Source: Chitinophaga fulva
Lineage (GTDB): Bacteria > Bacteroidota > Bacteroidia > Chitinophagales > Chitinophagaceae
Assembly (NCBI RefSeq): GCF_012927205.1
Contig: NZ_JABBGC010000001.1
Coordinates: 1,240,001-1,304,000 of the forward strand
Direction: 5' to 3'
Length of the DNA: 64,000 nt
Below, piece after piece: positions 8,291 through 16,592 of the stretch (within the stretch, counting starts at the first letter, position 1; each line of letters opens with the position of its first letter). The notes below the pieces were generated by a model that worked only from the letters and a program-made list of their open reading frames with translations, was not told where the DNA came from and ran no database searches. The position numbers and the translations under genes are program-made.

Positions 8291-8740
8291 TTATCCGTTG
8301 CCGGTTGTTTTAGGCTGGCATCCGGTAATGTCAGCGGCTGCACGCAGCTGCTGTTCCAGGGTATTACCATCCATCAGTGCCCGGTGTTCGATGATCCGGC
8401 CGTCTTTGAATGCAAAGGAGCGGAAGCCGCTGGTGACAGCGGTCTGGCCTGTTGCAGGGATACCTCGCCACAAACCGGTATGTTTCATCTGCATGGAGAT
8501 GCGGACCATGCAATGACCGGGTTCGGCGAGGTGTTCCTCAATGACGGTTTGTGGTTGAAACGACTCGTGTACCATGGCTACCCACTGTTTCAAGCCGGTG
8601 GCGTCTACGGGAAGGCCGGCCGGGAGCGAGTAATCTTTATAGGCCGGATGTAGGAAAGTGTCGAGGTTGTTGGTATTACCGTTATTCCAGATTTCGTCGA
8701 TGAAGCGGACGATCAGATCTTTTTGTTCAGAAAGATGCAT
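8291..8740 (-). CDS. SnoaL-like / ester cyclase family protein
   Basis: The protein begins MHLSEQKDLIVRFIDEIWN and shows the SnoaL-like polyketide cyclase pattern, an NTF2-like alpha+beta barrel. The middle has MVRISMQMKHTGLWRGIPATGQ and the end FRSFAFKDGRIIEHRALMD. The substrate is unknown. The frame is open upstream to a GTG at 8806 that overlaps the stop of the Crp/Fnr gene (GTGA). That longer form would be translationally coupled but adds 22 residues without family similarity, so the ATG at 8740 is preferred. It is co-transcribed with the Crp/Fnr gene. Confidence 0.75.
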   Translation of the reverse strand: MHLSEQKDLIVRFIDEIWNNGNTNNLDTFLHPAYKDYSLPAGLPVDATGLKQWVAMVHESFQPQTVIEEHLAEPGHCMVRISMQMKHTGLWRGIPATGQTAVTSGFRSFAFKDGRIIEHRALMDGNTLEQQLRAAADITGCQPKTTGNG

Positions 8741-8802
8741 ATGATGGCTGTTGTTGAGCCACAAAGGTACCAGCAGGTCATCGACCGATATTGTGTCAAA
8801 CG

Positions 8803-9381
8803 TCACAAAACGCGGCGGCGTATGCGGCTGAGTGTTTCGCGGGAGATACCGATATAGGAACTGAGTTGTGTAAGAGATACACGTTGCACCAGTTGAGGAT
8901 GATGCATTAGTACATACTGGTAGCGCTCTTCCGGGGTATGTGTCTTTAGCCAGTCGGCATGTGTTTCACCGGCAATAGCCAGTAATTCCAGTTGTTCGCG
9001 GCCAAAAGCAGCGATGGCGGATGATTGCTGATAAAGAGCGGCAAGTGTGTCCTTATGCCAGCGAAGGAGCACGGAACGCTCTGTGGTGGCCAGATGATAG
9101 GCCGATGGCTCATTGTTCCGCAGGCTTTTCATGTTAGTGATAAAGTTATTTTCAAAGAAAAAAGCGGTGTTGACTTCCCGGGTATGATGTTCATAGAATG
9201 CCCGGCAGGCGCCTTTTTCCACGAGCCAAACATGCTGGCAGGTTTGGCCTGCCCGCAGGATATGGTCACCCAGTTTGACCAAGTGAATTTGTGCCGCATG
9301 CCACATTAGTTCTTTGGAAACACTGTCCAGTTGCGACTTGTGGAGGATGGATTCATCGAAACAAACGATTGTTTTTTTCAT
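8803..9381 (-). CDS. Crp/Fnr-family regulator (cyclic-nucleotide-binding-like)
   Basis: The 192-residue protein has an N-terminal cNMP-binding-like beta barrel (HLVKLGDHILRAGQTCQHVWLVEKGACRAFY, about residues 33-63). A C-terminal part ends in SLTQLSSYIGISRETLSRIRRR, the recognition helix region of Bacteroidota Crp/Fnr proteins. The canonical phosphate-binding cassette for cAMP is not recognisable, as in many members of this group. It overlaps or directly precedes the SnoaL-like gene, which is its likely target or co-expressed partner. A second paralogue in the window lies at 18636-19199 and shares the C-terminal motif. Confidence 0.88.
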   Translation of the reverse strand: MKKTIVCFDESILHKSQLDSVSKELMWHAAQIHLVKLGDHILRAGQTCQHVWLVEKGACRAFYEHHTREVNTAFFFENNFITNMKSLRNNEPSAYHLATTERSVLLRWHKDTLAALYQQSSAIAAFGREQLELLAIAGETHADWLKTHTPEERYQYVLMHHPQLVQRVSLTQLSSYIGISRETLSRIRRRVL

Positions 9382-9458
9382 GTGTGATATTGGTGAAATA
9401 AGCTGTCAGTTGTTAAAAATACTCACTACTAGGTATTTCCACAATCCTTTCCTTCACT

Positions 9459-9466
9459 TACCTTTG
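9459..9466 (+). promoter_or_regulatory. Possible -7 element for the LuxR-type regulator gene
   Basis: TACCTTTG is an exact TAnnTTTG match facing the gene at 9668. If used it would give a leader of about 195 nt carrying a 12-codon frame (9476-9514) and two hairpins. Confidence 0.4.
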
Positions 9467-9551
9467 TTTCCACAGATGTTTCATATTCATCTGTTAACTG
9501 TCACACAAGGCTAATACTGTTCCACAGATCATCATATTTTTACCCCCAAAA

Positions 9552-9593
9552 AAGGGTCATCTTCTACAGGAAGGGGACCCTTATCCGTTTTTT
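9552..9593 (+). terminator. Terminator-like hairpin in the leader of the LuxR-type gene
   Basis: AAGGGTC (9552-9558) pairs with GACCCTT (9576-9582), followed by a short spacer and a T6 run (9588-9593). It lies upstream of the gene it precedes and no plus-strand gene ends before it, so attenuation is possible. On the minus strand the stem is also followed by T6. Confidence 0.4.
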
Positions 9594-9667
9594 ATATACA
9601 TTTGTTATCAGAGAGCATTAAAAACCTACGACATTTACGGTTTATCCTATACACTATATAGCAGGAC

Positions 9668-10357
9668 ATGAGTACGTATACCGTATTATCCGAGGCTGCC
9701 AGTCTTGAAGAAAAGCTGCAGGCCCTTCAGGCCATAGAGCGCGAACTGCCGGCCGTATTTATTGTGATGAACGTGGAGGAGGACTATGTAGAATATATGT
9801 CTGAGAACGGACGGCAACAGCTGGACGTTTCCATGGAGGACCTTCGGGCCATGGGCCACAGTTATTATGACACTTACTTCAATCCGCACGATGTGGCTGA
9901 CTATCTGCCCAAGGTTACCGCTATGCTTACGGCATCGCGGGAGAAGGACATGGCCATTACCTTCTTTCAGCAGGTGAGGCTGGCCCGTCATCTGGACTGG
10001 TCCTGGCATCTGGGCACTACCCGGATATTTATGCGGAACGCCCTTGGGACACCCACGCATGTGATCACCTGCGCTATTCCCATTGATCCGCTGCATCATG
10101 TGACCAGTAAGGTGAACCGCCTGTTGGAGGAAAACAACTTCCTGCGCCGCAACCAGCATATTTTTGCGGCGCTGACCAAACGGGAGAAAGAGATACTCCG
10201 GTTAATGGCCCTCGGCCTTAGTGCCAGCGAAATAGCAGAAAAAGTTCATATCTCTGAGAAAACAGCTGTCACCCACCGACGGAATATCAAAAGTAAAATC
10301 GGCGCCCAGTCAGGCTACGACCTGACCAGTTTTGCCCAGGCTTTTGACCTGATCTGA
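9668..10357 (+). CDS. PAS-like sensor with LuxR-type helix-turn-helix
   Basis: The 229-residue regulator has an N-terminal PAS-like region (VFIVMNVEEDYVEYMSENG near residues 30-48; YYDTYFNPHDVADYLPKV near 67-84). A C-terminal GerE/LuxR domain covers residues 165-225 (LTKREKEILRLMALGLSASEIAEKVHISEKTAVTHRRNIKSKIG). There is no receiver domain, so it is not a classical NarL response regulator and may sense a ligand directly. It sits alone between a Crp/Fnr gene and tssD. Confidence 0.85.
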   Translation: MSTYTVLSEAASLEEKLQALQAIERELPAVFIVMNVEEDYVEYMSENGRQQLDVSMEDLRAMGHSYYDTYFNPHDVADYLPKVTAMLTASREKDMAITFFQQVRLARHLDWSWHLGTTRIFMRNALGTPTHVITCAIPIDPLHHVTSKVNRLLEENNFLRRNQHIFAALTKREKEILRLMALGLSASEIAEKVHISEKTAVTHRRNIKSKIGAQSGYDLTSFAQAFDLI

Positions 10358-10501
10358 CCGGGGAAACCATTTCCCGGAAAATCCCGAAAATTTAAAGCCG
10401 GGAATGTGCTCCATATACAGATTTATCTGTATTTTCAGTGCTGTATACCATATTTTTTCCCTGTCTGCCTGTTTTGCAGCAGACTTGTTAACCGATTATT
10501 T

Positions 10502-10891
10502 ATGTCTTTTAAAGCAGTTCTCAACATCGACGGAGAAGAGTTAAACGTACTGGAGTGCGATTTCACCTTCAGCCAGCACACCGATCACAATGGAAAGCCT
10601 GCAGCGCGCCCCAAAGGAGGCAATATCAATCTGAAAGTGGAATCTGCCGGCGAAACCCATCTTTTTGACTGGATGATCTCCAATACCCAAACTAAAAATG
10701 GCAGCATTACTTTCTTCCGCCGCGACTCCATGTCCAGGCTGAAAGAACTGCGGTTTACCGACGCCTATTGCGTAGGCTACACCGAACAGTTCAATGCCGC
10801 CAACGATCAACCTTTGCAGATACAACTGTCGCTTTCTGCCAGGGAGCTGAAGCTCAACAACTCCGTGTACCAGAACCCCTGGCCCATGTAG
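10502..10891 (+). CDS. tssD: Type VI secretion tube protein TssD (Hcp), Bacteroidota type
   Basis: The 129-residue protein from the ATG at 10502 matches the Bacteroidota T6SS(iii) Hcp family. Visible features are a MSFKAVLNIDGEELNVLEC start, PKGGNINLKVES near residues 38-49, LFDWMISN near 55-62 and the ending LSARELKLNNSVYQNPWPM. Hcp proteins stack as hexameric rings to form the inner tube and can carry effectors. The frame is open upstream to 10406, but that extension is hydrophobic and unlike the family. No other tss gene is in the window, so this is an orphan copy, followed by an AraC regulator gene 197 nt downstream. Confidence 0.88.
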   Translation: MSFKAVLNIDGEELNVLECDFTFSQHTDHNGKPAARPKGGNINLKVESAGETHLFDWMISNTQTKNGSITFFRRDSMSRLKELRFTDAYCVGYTEQFNAANDQPLQIQLSLSARELKLNNSVYQNPWPM

Positions 10892-11088
10892 GCCCGAAAA
10901 AAGTATTTCACGCAAAGCAGCCACGCGCGAAAAATGCAGCTGACCATGGACGTCCCTGGCCAGTTGGATTCTCATGCCCGTGCCGCTTTGCGTTTTGGCA
11001 ACTTACCCGCCTACCTGCCTTTGCCCGCATCTTCACGTACGAAATGTGCGTACCTTTATACCGCTGCAGTGAGCCTGCAACGAGGACT

Positions 11089-11991
11089 ATGGAAGACAAA
11101 CAAGTAATCACCTACCCTAACGGCACCATGACCATGACACGCTGGATGTGCGATGACATACTCATCGGGCATGGCCTGTCGTCCTTCCGGGAGCTGTTCG
11201 CCCATCCGGCGCATAGCGATAACGATGTAGTACGGCTGCATTTCGGCCTGCGGGGAGATTACCTTTTCAGCTATCAGCAGCTGGGCAAAACCTATGACCT
11301 GATTGGCGGGCATCACAACTTCATGTACTCCCACCCCTTTGATATGGTGGTGGAAAACAAAACCTTTGAGCTGGAGATTTTTGGCATACAGTTCCCGCGG
11401 GAAAAGTTCCTGAGCTTTACCCAACAGGGCAACGATCAGCTCAAACGTTTCGCGGATAAAGTAGCTGCCGGTCAACCGGTTATCTTTACAGACACCTGGG
11501 GCGCGCTGGACTCCCAGATGGAGCAGGTCATATCCCAGATCCGGTTCAGCAAATACGCCGGCGATTTCCAGCGGCTTTTCCTGCTGTCCAAAAGCCTGGA
11601 ATTGCTGGTGTTGTCGGCCGAATCCTGCACTGCTGCCGATCAGCGGCAAGCCATCTACCTGAAAAGCAAACAGGACACCGAAAAAATCATTGCGGTGCGC
11701 GACCTGCTCAACACAAGACTGGACTCCCCGCCCAGCCTGACAGAGATTGCCCGCACAGTAGGGCTCAACGAATACAAACTGAAGCGCGGCTTTAAAGAGA
11801 AATTCAACAACACCGTTTTTGGCTACCTCACCGATCAGCGGCTGCATCTGGCTCATCAGTACCTGCGCGACACCGGCAAAACAGCCGCGGAGATAGCCGC
11901 TGAACTGGGCTATGCTACCCCGCAGCATTTTAATAACGCCTTTAAAAAGAAGTTCGGCTTTACTCCTTTTTCGGTTAGAAATAATCCGTAA
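11089..11991 (+). CDS. AraC-family transcriptional regulator
   Basis: From the ATG at 11089 the product is 300 residues. The N-terminal half (to about 190) is a divergent sensory domain with RLHFGLRGDYLFSYQQLG. The C-terminal half has two helix-turn-helix units (PPSLTEIARTVGLNEYKLKRGFKEKF, then TAAEIAAELGYATPQHFNNAFKKKFGFTPFSVR). The frame stays open far upstream into the tssD gene, but that part is out of frame with TssD and looks non-coding. The protein resembles the PchR/YbtA-like AraC subfamily. Possible targets are the flanking tssD or the AHSA1/SRPBCC gene downstream. Confidence 0.9.
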   Translation: MEDKQVITYPNGTMTMTRWMCDDILIGHGLSSFRELFAHPAHSDNDVVRLHFGLRGDYLFSYQQLGKTYDLIGGHHNFMYSHPFDMVVENKTFELEIFGIQFPREKFLSFTQQGNDQLKRFADKVAAGQPVIFTDTWGALDSQMEQVISQIRFSKYAGDFQRLFLLSKSLELLVLSAESCTAADQRQAIYLKSKQDTEKIIAVRDLLNTRLDSPPSLTEIARTVGLNEYKLKRGFKEKFNNTVFGYLTDQRLHLAHQYLRDTGKTAAEIAAELGYATPQHFNNAFKKKFGFTPFSVRNNP

Positions 11992-12019
11992 TGCGCAATC
12001 CGCCGAATCACCTTTATTT

Positions 12020-12027
12020 TACTTTTG
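12020..12027 (+). promoter_or_regulatory. -7 element for the AHSA1/SRPBCC gene
   Basis: TACTTTTG is an exact TAnnTTTG match about 50 nt before the ATG at 12077. It overlaps the inverted repeat at 12025-12040. Confidence 0.5.
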
Positions 12028-12040
12028 TGACGTATCACAA
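12025..12040. promoter_or_regulatory. Operator-like inverted repeat TTGTGA-N4-TCACAA
   Basis: Perfect 6-bp arms TTGTGA and TCACAA are separated by CGTA. The half-sites look like Crp/Fnr half-sites with the shorter N4 spacing. The repeat overlaps the end of the putative -7 element, a position that would suit repression. Confidence 0.45.
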
Positions 12041-12076
12041 GAGCAAAATATTTATCTACCTGTAAAAAACTATCGT

Positions 12077-12529
12077 ATGGGACAAGCATTAATCGTGAGA
12101 AACGACATTACCATCAACGCACCTGCCGCCGTGGTATGGGATACCCTGGTCAACCCCGCCAAGACCAAACAGTACATGTTCAACTGCGAAACGGTGTCTG
12201 ACTGGAAACAAGGCAGCGAGCTCCTTTGGAAAATGGAATATGAAGGCAAGGAAATGGTGGCCGTTAAAGGTACCATCGAAGAGATCATCCCCAACGAAAG
12301 GCTGATTTATACCACTATCGATCCTAATTCCAATATCGACGATACTTCTGAGAATTACCTGAAAGTGACCTACCAGCTAAGCCCCAAAGACGGGCAAACC
12401 TTGCTGGTGGTAACGCAGGGCGATTATTCCACCGTGGCTGAAGGCGACCGGCGATATAAAGAAGCCATGGACGCTGGTGGCTGGGCTTCTATCCTCACCG
12501 AAATTAAAAAAGTGGCGGAAGCCAACTAA
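12077..12529 (+). CDS. AHSA1/SRPBCC-domain protein
   Basis: The 150-residue protein is a single START-like SRPBCC domain. It opens with VRNDITINAPAAVVWDTLVNP, continues with the core YMFNCETVSDWKQGSELLWKM and GTIEEIIPNERLIYTT, and ends GGWASILTEIKKVAE, typical of AHSA1-type proteins. These bind hydrophobic ligands or act as stress-related cochaperone-like proteins; the substrate is unknown. The ATG at 12077 fits the domain start. It lies between an AraC gene and an FAD monooxygenase gene. Confidence 0.85.
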   Translation: MGQALIVRNDITINAPAAVVWDTLVNPAKTKQYMFNCETVSDWKQGSELLWKMEYEGKEMVAVKGTIEEIIPNERLIYTTIDPNSNIDDTSENYLKVTYQLSPKDGQTLLVVTQGDYSTVAEGDRRYKEAMDAGGWASILTEIKKVAEAN

Positions 12530-12634
12530 TAACCGGTAAAAAAAGGGCTTTCACCGGAACCAGCCCTCCGTTTACCTAGTGATGGTTGACTCCCCGGGTG
12601 CTGTGTTACAATTTTGTGGTATAAACCCTTTTTT

Positions 12635-13852
12635 ATGACGCAGCTCCCAACATCTTTTCATGTATTGATAGCCGGTGGCGGAATCAGTGGTCTGTCATTA
12701 GCATTGTTCCTGAACAAGGCAGGCGTGTCCTGCAGCATCTATGAGGCATATGGTTATAAAGCCACCATTGGCGCAGGTTTTAACATTGCGCCTAATGGCA
12801 TGAACGTACTGGATGCCTTGGGGCTGGCTGAACGGGTGACAGCCGCCGGAGCTGTGTCGGAAGAGTTTTGCATGCGTAATGGCAAAGGCAAAGTGATCGC
12901 CAATTTACCAAACGGCTCTGTCGAAAAGTACGGTCAACAGGGAGTTAGCCTCTCCCGCGCTGCATTGTATGACATCCTGTTACAGGAACTGAAAGAACAA
13001 GGCATCACCATTCAATATCAAAAAAGGCTTTGCGATATCCGTCAGAACGAAGATGGCGTGACTGCTGTATTTACCGATGGTACGCGGGTTACAGGCGATG
13101 TTTTAATTGGCGCCGATGGTGTTCATTCTGCTACCCGCCAGCTCCTCTTTCCCGAAGCGCCGGTACCTGCCTTTACCGGGATGAAAAACTATGGTGGATT
13201 TGCTCCACTGTCTGCCTTACCGGAAATGACTACACGCGAAATCAACAGCCTTAATTTTACTTTCGGAAATGACGGTTTCTTTGGCTACTGCGCTGCCGGC
13301 AACGGTATGGCCATGTGGTGGTCCAACCTGCCGTCTGACGCGCCTTTTACCAAAGAAGAGCTGGATTCCACCACCGTAGAAGAAGTAAAAACGTTGATGG
13401 AAGACCGTTATAAAAATTATCATGCGCCTATTCCTGCATTAATAGCACAGACGGAAAAAGTGTTGAAGGTGAATGTGGCGGATATTGCTTCCCTGGCTTC
13501 GTGGCATAAAGGCCGGGTATTGCTGATCGGTGATGCCGCTCATGCCGTAAGCCCTAGTGCTGGTCAGGGCGCTTCCATGGCCCTGGAAGACGCAATGTAC
13601 CTGGGCATGCTGCTGCGGGATGCCGGCGTGGGCTCTTATGCCGCCGCTTTCCGGAAGTTTGAAACCGACCGTAAACCCAGGGTGGAAAAGATTGTGGCTG
13701 AAGGAAGAAGAAGAGGTAAATCTAAAAATATACTCCGCCCCTGGCAGGCTAAGATCAGGGACTGGATGATGGCGATTTTCATCCCGCTGTTTGCCCCTAA
13801 AAATTTCGATTGGTTATACCGCTATAAACTGGACTGGCAAATGAAATACTAA
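12635..13852 (+). CDS. FAD-dependent monooxygenase (PHBH/TetX-like group A)
   Basis: The 405-residue flavoprotein has the Rossmann FAD motif VLIAGGGISGLSLALFLNKAG (about residues 10-30). The GADGVHSATRQ motif is near 158-168 and the second FAD motif GRVLLIGDAAHAVSPSAGQG near 294-313. This is the layout of group A aromatic hydroxylases and of TetX-like enzymes, which use NAD(P)H and O2 to hydroxylate small molecules. Substrate cannot be read from sequence. The ATG at 12635 places the Rossmann motif at the normal distance; the longer TTG form at 12614 adds seven residues. A membrane SRPBCC gene follows 36 nt downstream. Confidence 0.88.
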   Translation: MTQLPTSFHVLIAGGGISGLSLALFLNKAGVSCSIYEAYGYKATIGAGFNIAPNGMNVLDALGLAERVTAAGAVSEEFCMRNGKGKVIANLPNGSVEKYGQQGVSLSRAALYDILLQELKEQGITIQYQKRLCDIRQNEDGVTAVFTDGTRVTGDVLIGADGVHSATRQLLFPEAPVPAFTGMKNYGGFAPLSALPEMTTREINSLNFTFGNDGFFGYCAAGNGMAMWWSNLPSDAPFTKEELDSTTVEEVKTLMEDRYKNYHAPIPALIAQTEKVLKVNVADIASLASWHKGRVLLIGDAAHAVSPSAGQGASMALEDAMYLGMLLRDAGVGSYAAAFRKFETDRKPRVEKIVAEGRRRGKSKNILRPWQAKIRDWMMAIFIPLFAPKNFDWLYRYKLDWQMKY

Positions 13853-13862
13853 CGGGAAGGGG

Positions 13863-13870
13863 TATATTTG
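13863..13870 (+). promoter_or_regulatory. -7 element for the membrane SRPBCC gene
   Basis: TATATTTG is an exact TAnnTTTG match, 18 nt before the ATG at 13889 and 10 nt after the monooxygenase stop. This suggests that the downstream gene can be transcribed on its own. Confidence 0.45.
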
Positions 13871-13888
13871 GGTCAAATATATCACACT

Positions 13889-14866
13889 ATGCCATCCCGC
13901 ACCCCGCAGCCCTTAATTGTTGCCATTCCCCTAGCTTTTGTGTTTGTCATGTACGCCATATTCAATGATGGCATTTCGGCATTGTTCAGTGTGATGGGCC
14001 TGGCCTTCATCTTTGGCATTCCTTTCGGTGTGGGCGCGCTGACCATCTATCTGTCTCCCCGGGACAAGGTGGAGAGTCGATCTTACCGGATCATGATGCC
14101 CTGGGTACCAGTTGGCATCTTTTTCATATTTACACTGTTATTTGCCATGGAGGGCTGGGCGTGCTGGCTGATGATACTGCCTTTGTTCCTTATAGCGGCA
14201 TCTGCCGGAGGTGCAATGGCCGGCCGTTTAAAGTTAAGAGATAAGAACAAACAGGAACGCAGATACGTTTCTCTGATCGTTTTACTCCCGTTTGTCATCT
14301 CTCCCATAGAACAAATGATCGCTAAGATACCGGGTCAATACAAGGCCTATACTTACATAGATATCCATGCCAGCAAGGAAAACATCTGGAAGAACGTTAC
14401 CCGCGTAGGCGAAATCGCTGCCACGCAGGACAAGGGCTGGTTTACCCGGATGTTGGGATTCCCTCGTCCTATCAAAGCGGAACTGAATTATGAAGGCGTA
14501 GGCGCTTACCGCAAAGCGATCTTTGATAAAGGACTGGTCTTCGATGAAAAGGTAACAGCGTATAACCATCAGCGTAGTATGAGCTTTACCATTCATGCAG
14601 ATCCTTACAATATTCCTTCCACCACCATGGACGAACATGTGGTGATTGGCGGGGAGTATTTTGATGTGCTGGATGGTACTTATGAACTGGAACCTTTGTC
14701 CAACGGGAACTACAGGCTACACCTCTATAGCCATTTTAAACTACATACCACCTTTAATTTTTATGCCAGTTGGTGGGCATCCTGGATCATGAAAGATATC
14801 CAGAACAATATCCTGCAGGTGATCCGGCAGCGGGCGGAATCGGGTTTACCAAAAGACCGTATATAA
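13889..14866 (+). CDS. Membrane-anchored SRPBCC-domain protein
   Basis: The 325-residue protein has about five hydrophobic segments in the first 150 residues (near 8-25, 33-53, 72-90, 92-107 and 128-140). A soluble C-terminal SRPBCC-like domain follows (YIDIHASKENIWKNVTRVGEI near 152-172; GGEYFDVLDGTYELEPLSNGNYRLHLYSHF near 255-284). This joins a polytopic anchor to a hydrophobic-ligand-binding fold; the function is unknown. Its last 21 nt overlap the 3' end of the convergent symporter gene. Confidence 0.75.
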   Translation: MPSRTPQPLIVAIPLAFVFVMYAIFNDGISALFSVMGLAFIFGIPFGVGALTIYLSPRDKVESRSYRIMMPWVPVGIFFIFTLLFAMEGWACWLMILPLFLIAASAGGAMAGRLKLRDKNKQERRYVSLIVLLPFVISPIEQMIAKIPGQYKAYTYIDIHASKENIWKNVTRVGEIAATQDKGWFTRMLGFPRPIKAELNYEGVGAYRKAIFDKGLVFDEKVTAYNHQRSMSFTIHADPYNIPSTTMDEHVVIGGEYFDVLDGTYELEPLSNGNYRLHLYSHFKLHTTFNFYASWWASWIMKDIQNNILQVIRQRAESGLPKDRI

Positions 14867-16477
14867 CGCTGTCAGGATACCGATGATGATAATAGAGCCT
14901 GCGATAAAGCCTGGCGTGGTGCGGAACATGGACTTGTCTATTTCCAGTGCATGCTGCGTCGCCTCTTTCGTTGGCCGGGTGATACTGATGATGATCATCA
15001 GGATAACGATCAGCACAAATGTGATAGACATCCTGTCGAGGAACGGGTAGTCCGGGAAGGCACCGTTTGTCCATGTGGGCAGGAATTTCAGCACCGTGGA
15101 GATGGGAATGGTCAGCAGTGCGCCGGTGAGCGCGGCGCCGGCGGTGGTCCGCTTCCAGAAGAAGCCGAGCAGGAAAATAGCCAATACACCCGGAGAGATA
15201 AAGCCAACGTATTCCTGAATGAATTGGTAAGCCTGGTCCAACGACCGCAATGATGGCGTAACGATAGCTGCCAGCAGCATAGCGATGATGACTGCCCAGC
15301 GGCCTACGCTCACCAGCTTTTTTTCGCTGGCTTCGCGATTAAAATATTTCTGGTAGATATCCAACGAGAAGATGGTAGAGATACTATTGGCTTTACCGGC
15401 GAGAGAAGCCACAATGGCGGCTGTCAGCGCAGCGAAGGCAACACCTTTCAGGCCGGGAGGCAACAGGTTCATCAGCGTAGGGTAGGCATGGTCCGGTTTA
15501 ATAACACCGGCGGCATCAGTCATTTCCTGTTGGAACATCCCGTTTTTATGCAGTACGAACATCACAATACCGGGAAGCACGGCGATGACCGGCACCAGCA
15601 GCTTCAGGAAAGCGGCAAATAAAATGCCTTTGCGCGCGGTCTGTAAATTGGCACCCAGCGCACGTTGTGTGATATATTGGTTACATCCCCAGTACGCCAG
15701 ATTATTGATCCACATACCACCAATCAATACAGACAACCCGGGAAGATCTTTATAGTAGGGATGATCACTGTGGAAGATCATATGAAAATGAGAAGGGGCT
15801 TCCTTCCGTAGTACGGACAAGCCTTTCAGGATGTTACTGCCATAACCGAACTTCTCTGATAATAAAGTAAGTGCCAGATAGGTGGTTACCAGTCCGCCGA
15901 TGATCAGCACCGCCACCTGTACCACATCGGTATAACCGATTACTTTCATACCACCGAGCGTTACGATCACAGAAAAGACACAAAGCCCTGCAATGCACCA
16001 TTCAAAAGGAATGGTGGAGATGGAGGCGATGGCCAGCGCACCGAGGTAGATGATGGAAGTGAGGTTGACGAACACATACACCAACAGCCAGAATACAGCC
16101 ATGACGGTACTGACTTTATCATTGTACCGTTTGGCCAGAAACTGCGGCATGGTGTAGATTTTATTTTTCAGGTACAGCGGGATAAAGAATACTGCTACTA
16201 TGATCAGTGTGGCGGCGGCCATCCACTCATAGGTGGAGATAGCCAGTCCGAGGGCGAAGCCGGAGCCGGACATGCCGATGAAGTGTTCCGCTGAGATATT
16301 GGAAGCGATGAGAGAAGCCCCGATGGCCCACCAGGTGAGGGAGCCTTCCGCGAGAAAGAAATCTTTGGAGCTGGCAGCTGCTGATTTTTTGCGATGATAA
16401 ACGTAATACCCGTAGGTGGCGATAGCGATGAAGTAGATAAAAAAGACGATGTAATCCGCTTGTTGCAGCTTATTCAT
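14846..16477 (-). CDS. SSS-family sodium:solute symporter, probably for inositol
   Basis: The 543-residue transporter has about 14 transmembrane helices and the SSS/SglT pattern. Features are TWWAIGASLIASNISAEHFIGMSGSGFALGLA near residues 48-80, the GGMKVIGYTDVVQ motif near 174-186, and a QRALGANLQTARKGI segment near 272-286. Such proteins import sugars, inositol or related solutes with Na+ (SglT/SMIT group). It lies 115 nt after the inositol oxygenase gene on the same strand, so myo-inositol is the likely substrate (inference). A 7-bp hairpin at 16534-16550 lies between the two genes. Confidence 0.88.
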   Translation of the reverse strand: MNKLQQADYIVFFIYFIAIATYGYYVYHRKKSAAASSKDFFLAEGSLTWWAIGASLIASNISAEHFIGMSGSGFALGLAISTYEWMAAATLIIVAVFFIPLYLKNKIYTMPQFLAKRYNDKVSTVMAVFWLLVYVFVNLTSIIYLGALAIASISTIPFEWCIAGLCVFSVIVTLGGMKVIGYTDVVQVAVLIIGGLVTTYLALTLLSEKFGYGSNILKGLSVLRKEAPSHFHMIFHSDHPYYKDLPGLSVLIGGMWINNLAYWGCNQYITQRALGANLQTARKGILFAAFLKLLVPVIAVLPGIVMFVLHKNGMFQQEMTDAAGVIKPDHAYPTLMNLLPPGLKGVAFAALTAAIVASLAGKANSISTIFSLDIYQKYFNREASEKKLVSVGRWAVIIAMLLAAIVTPSLRSLDQAYQFIQEYVGFISPGVLAIFLLGFFWKRTTAGAALTGALLTIPISTVLKFLPTWTNGAFPDYPFLDRMSITFVLIVILMIIISITRPTKEATQHALEIDKSMFRTTPGFIAGSIIIIGILTALYTVFW

Positions 16478-16533
16478 GTGGTGGATGTGTGGAATTTATA
16501 AAGTTGGTTGATAAGTTACATTAATTGCTGCGA

Positions 16534-16550
16534 TCCCCCAAAATGGGGGA
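16534..16550 (-). repeat. Intercistronic hairpin between inositol oxygenase and symporter genes
   Basis: TCCCCCA and TGGGGGA form a perfect 7-bp stem with an AAA loop and no T-run. It could protect or separate the upstream part of the transcript. Confidence 0.4.
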
Positions 16551-16592
16551 CCTTGTCAGTAGGCAGCAACAAACGGAGGTTTTTCAGAATAG

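Noticed and set aside
8791..8808. Crp-like half-sites TGTGT..GTCACA at the Crp/SnoaL junction
   Set aside because: The arms are not a true inverted repeat and lie inside coding sequence.
10768..11088. 107-codon N-terminal extension of the AraC gene reading through tssD
   Set aside because: It overlaps a strong tssD gene in another frame and looks non-coding; the ATG at 11089 gives a normal AraC length.
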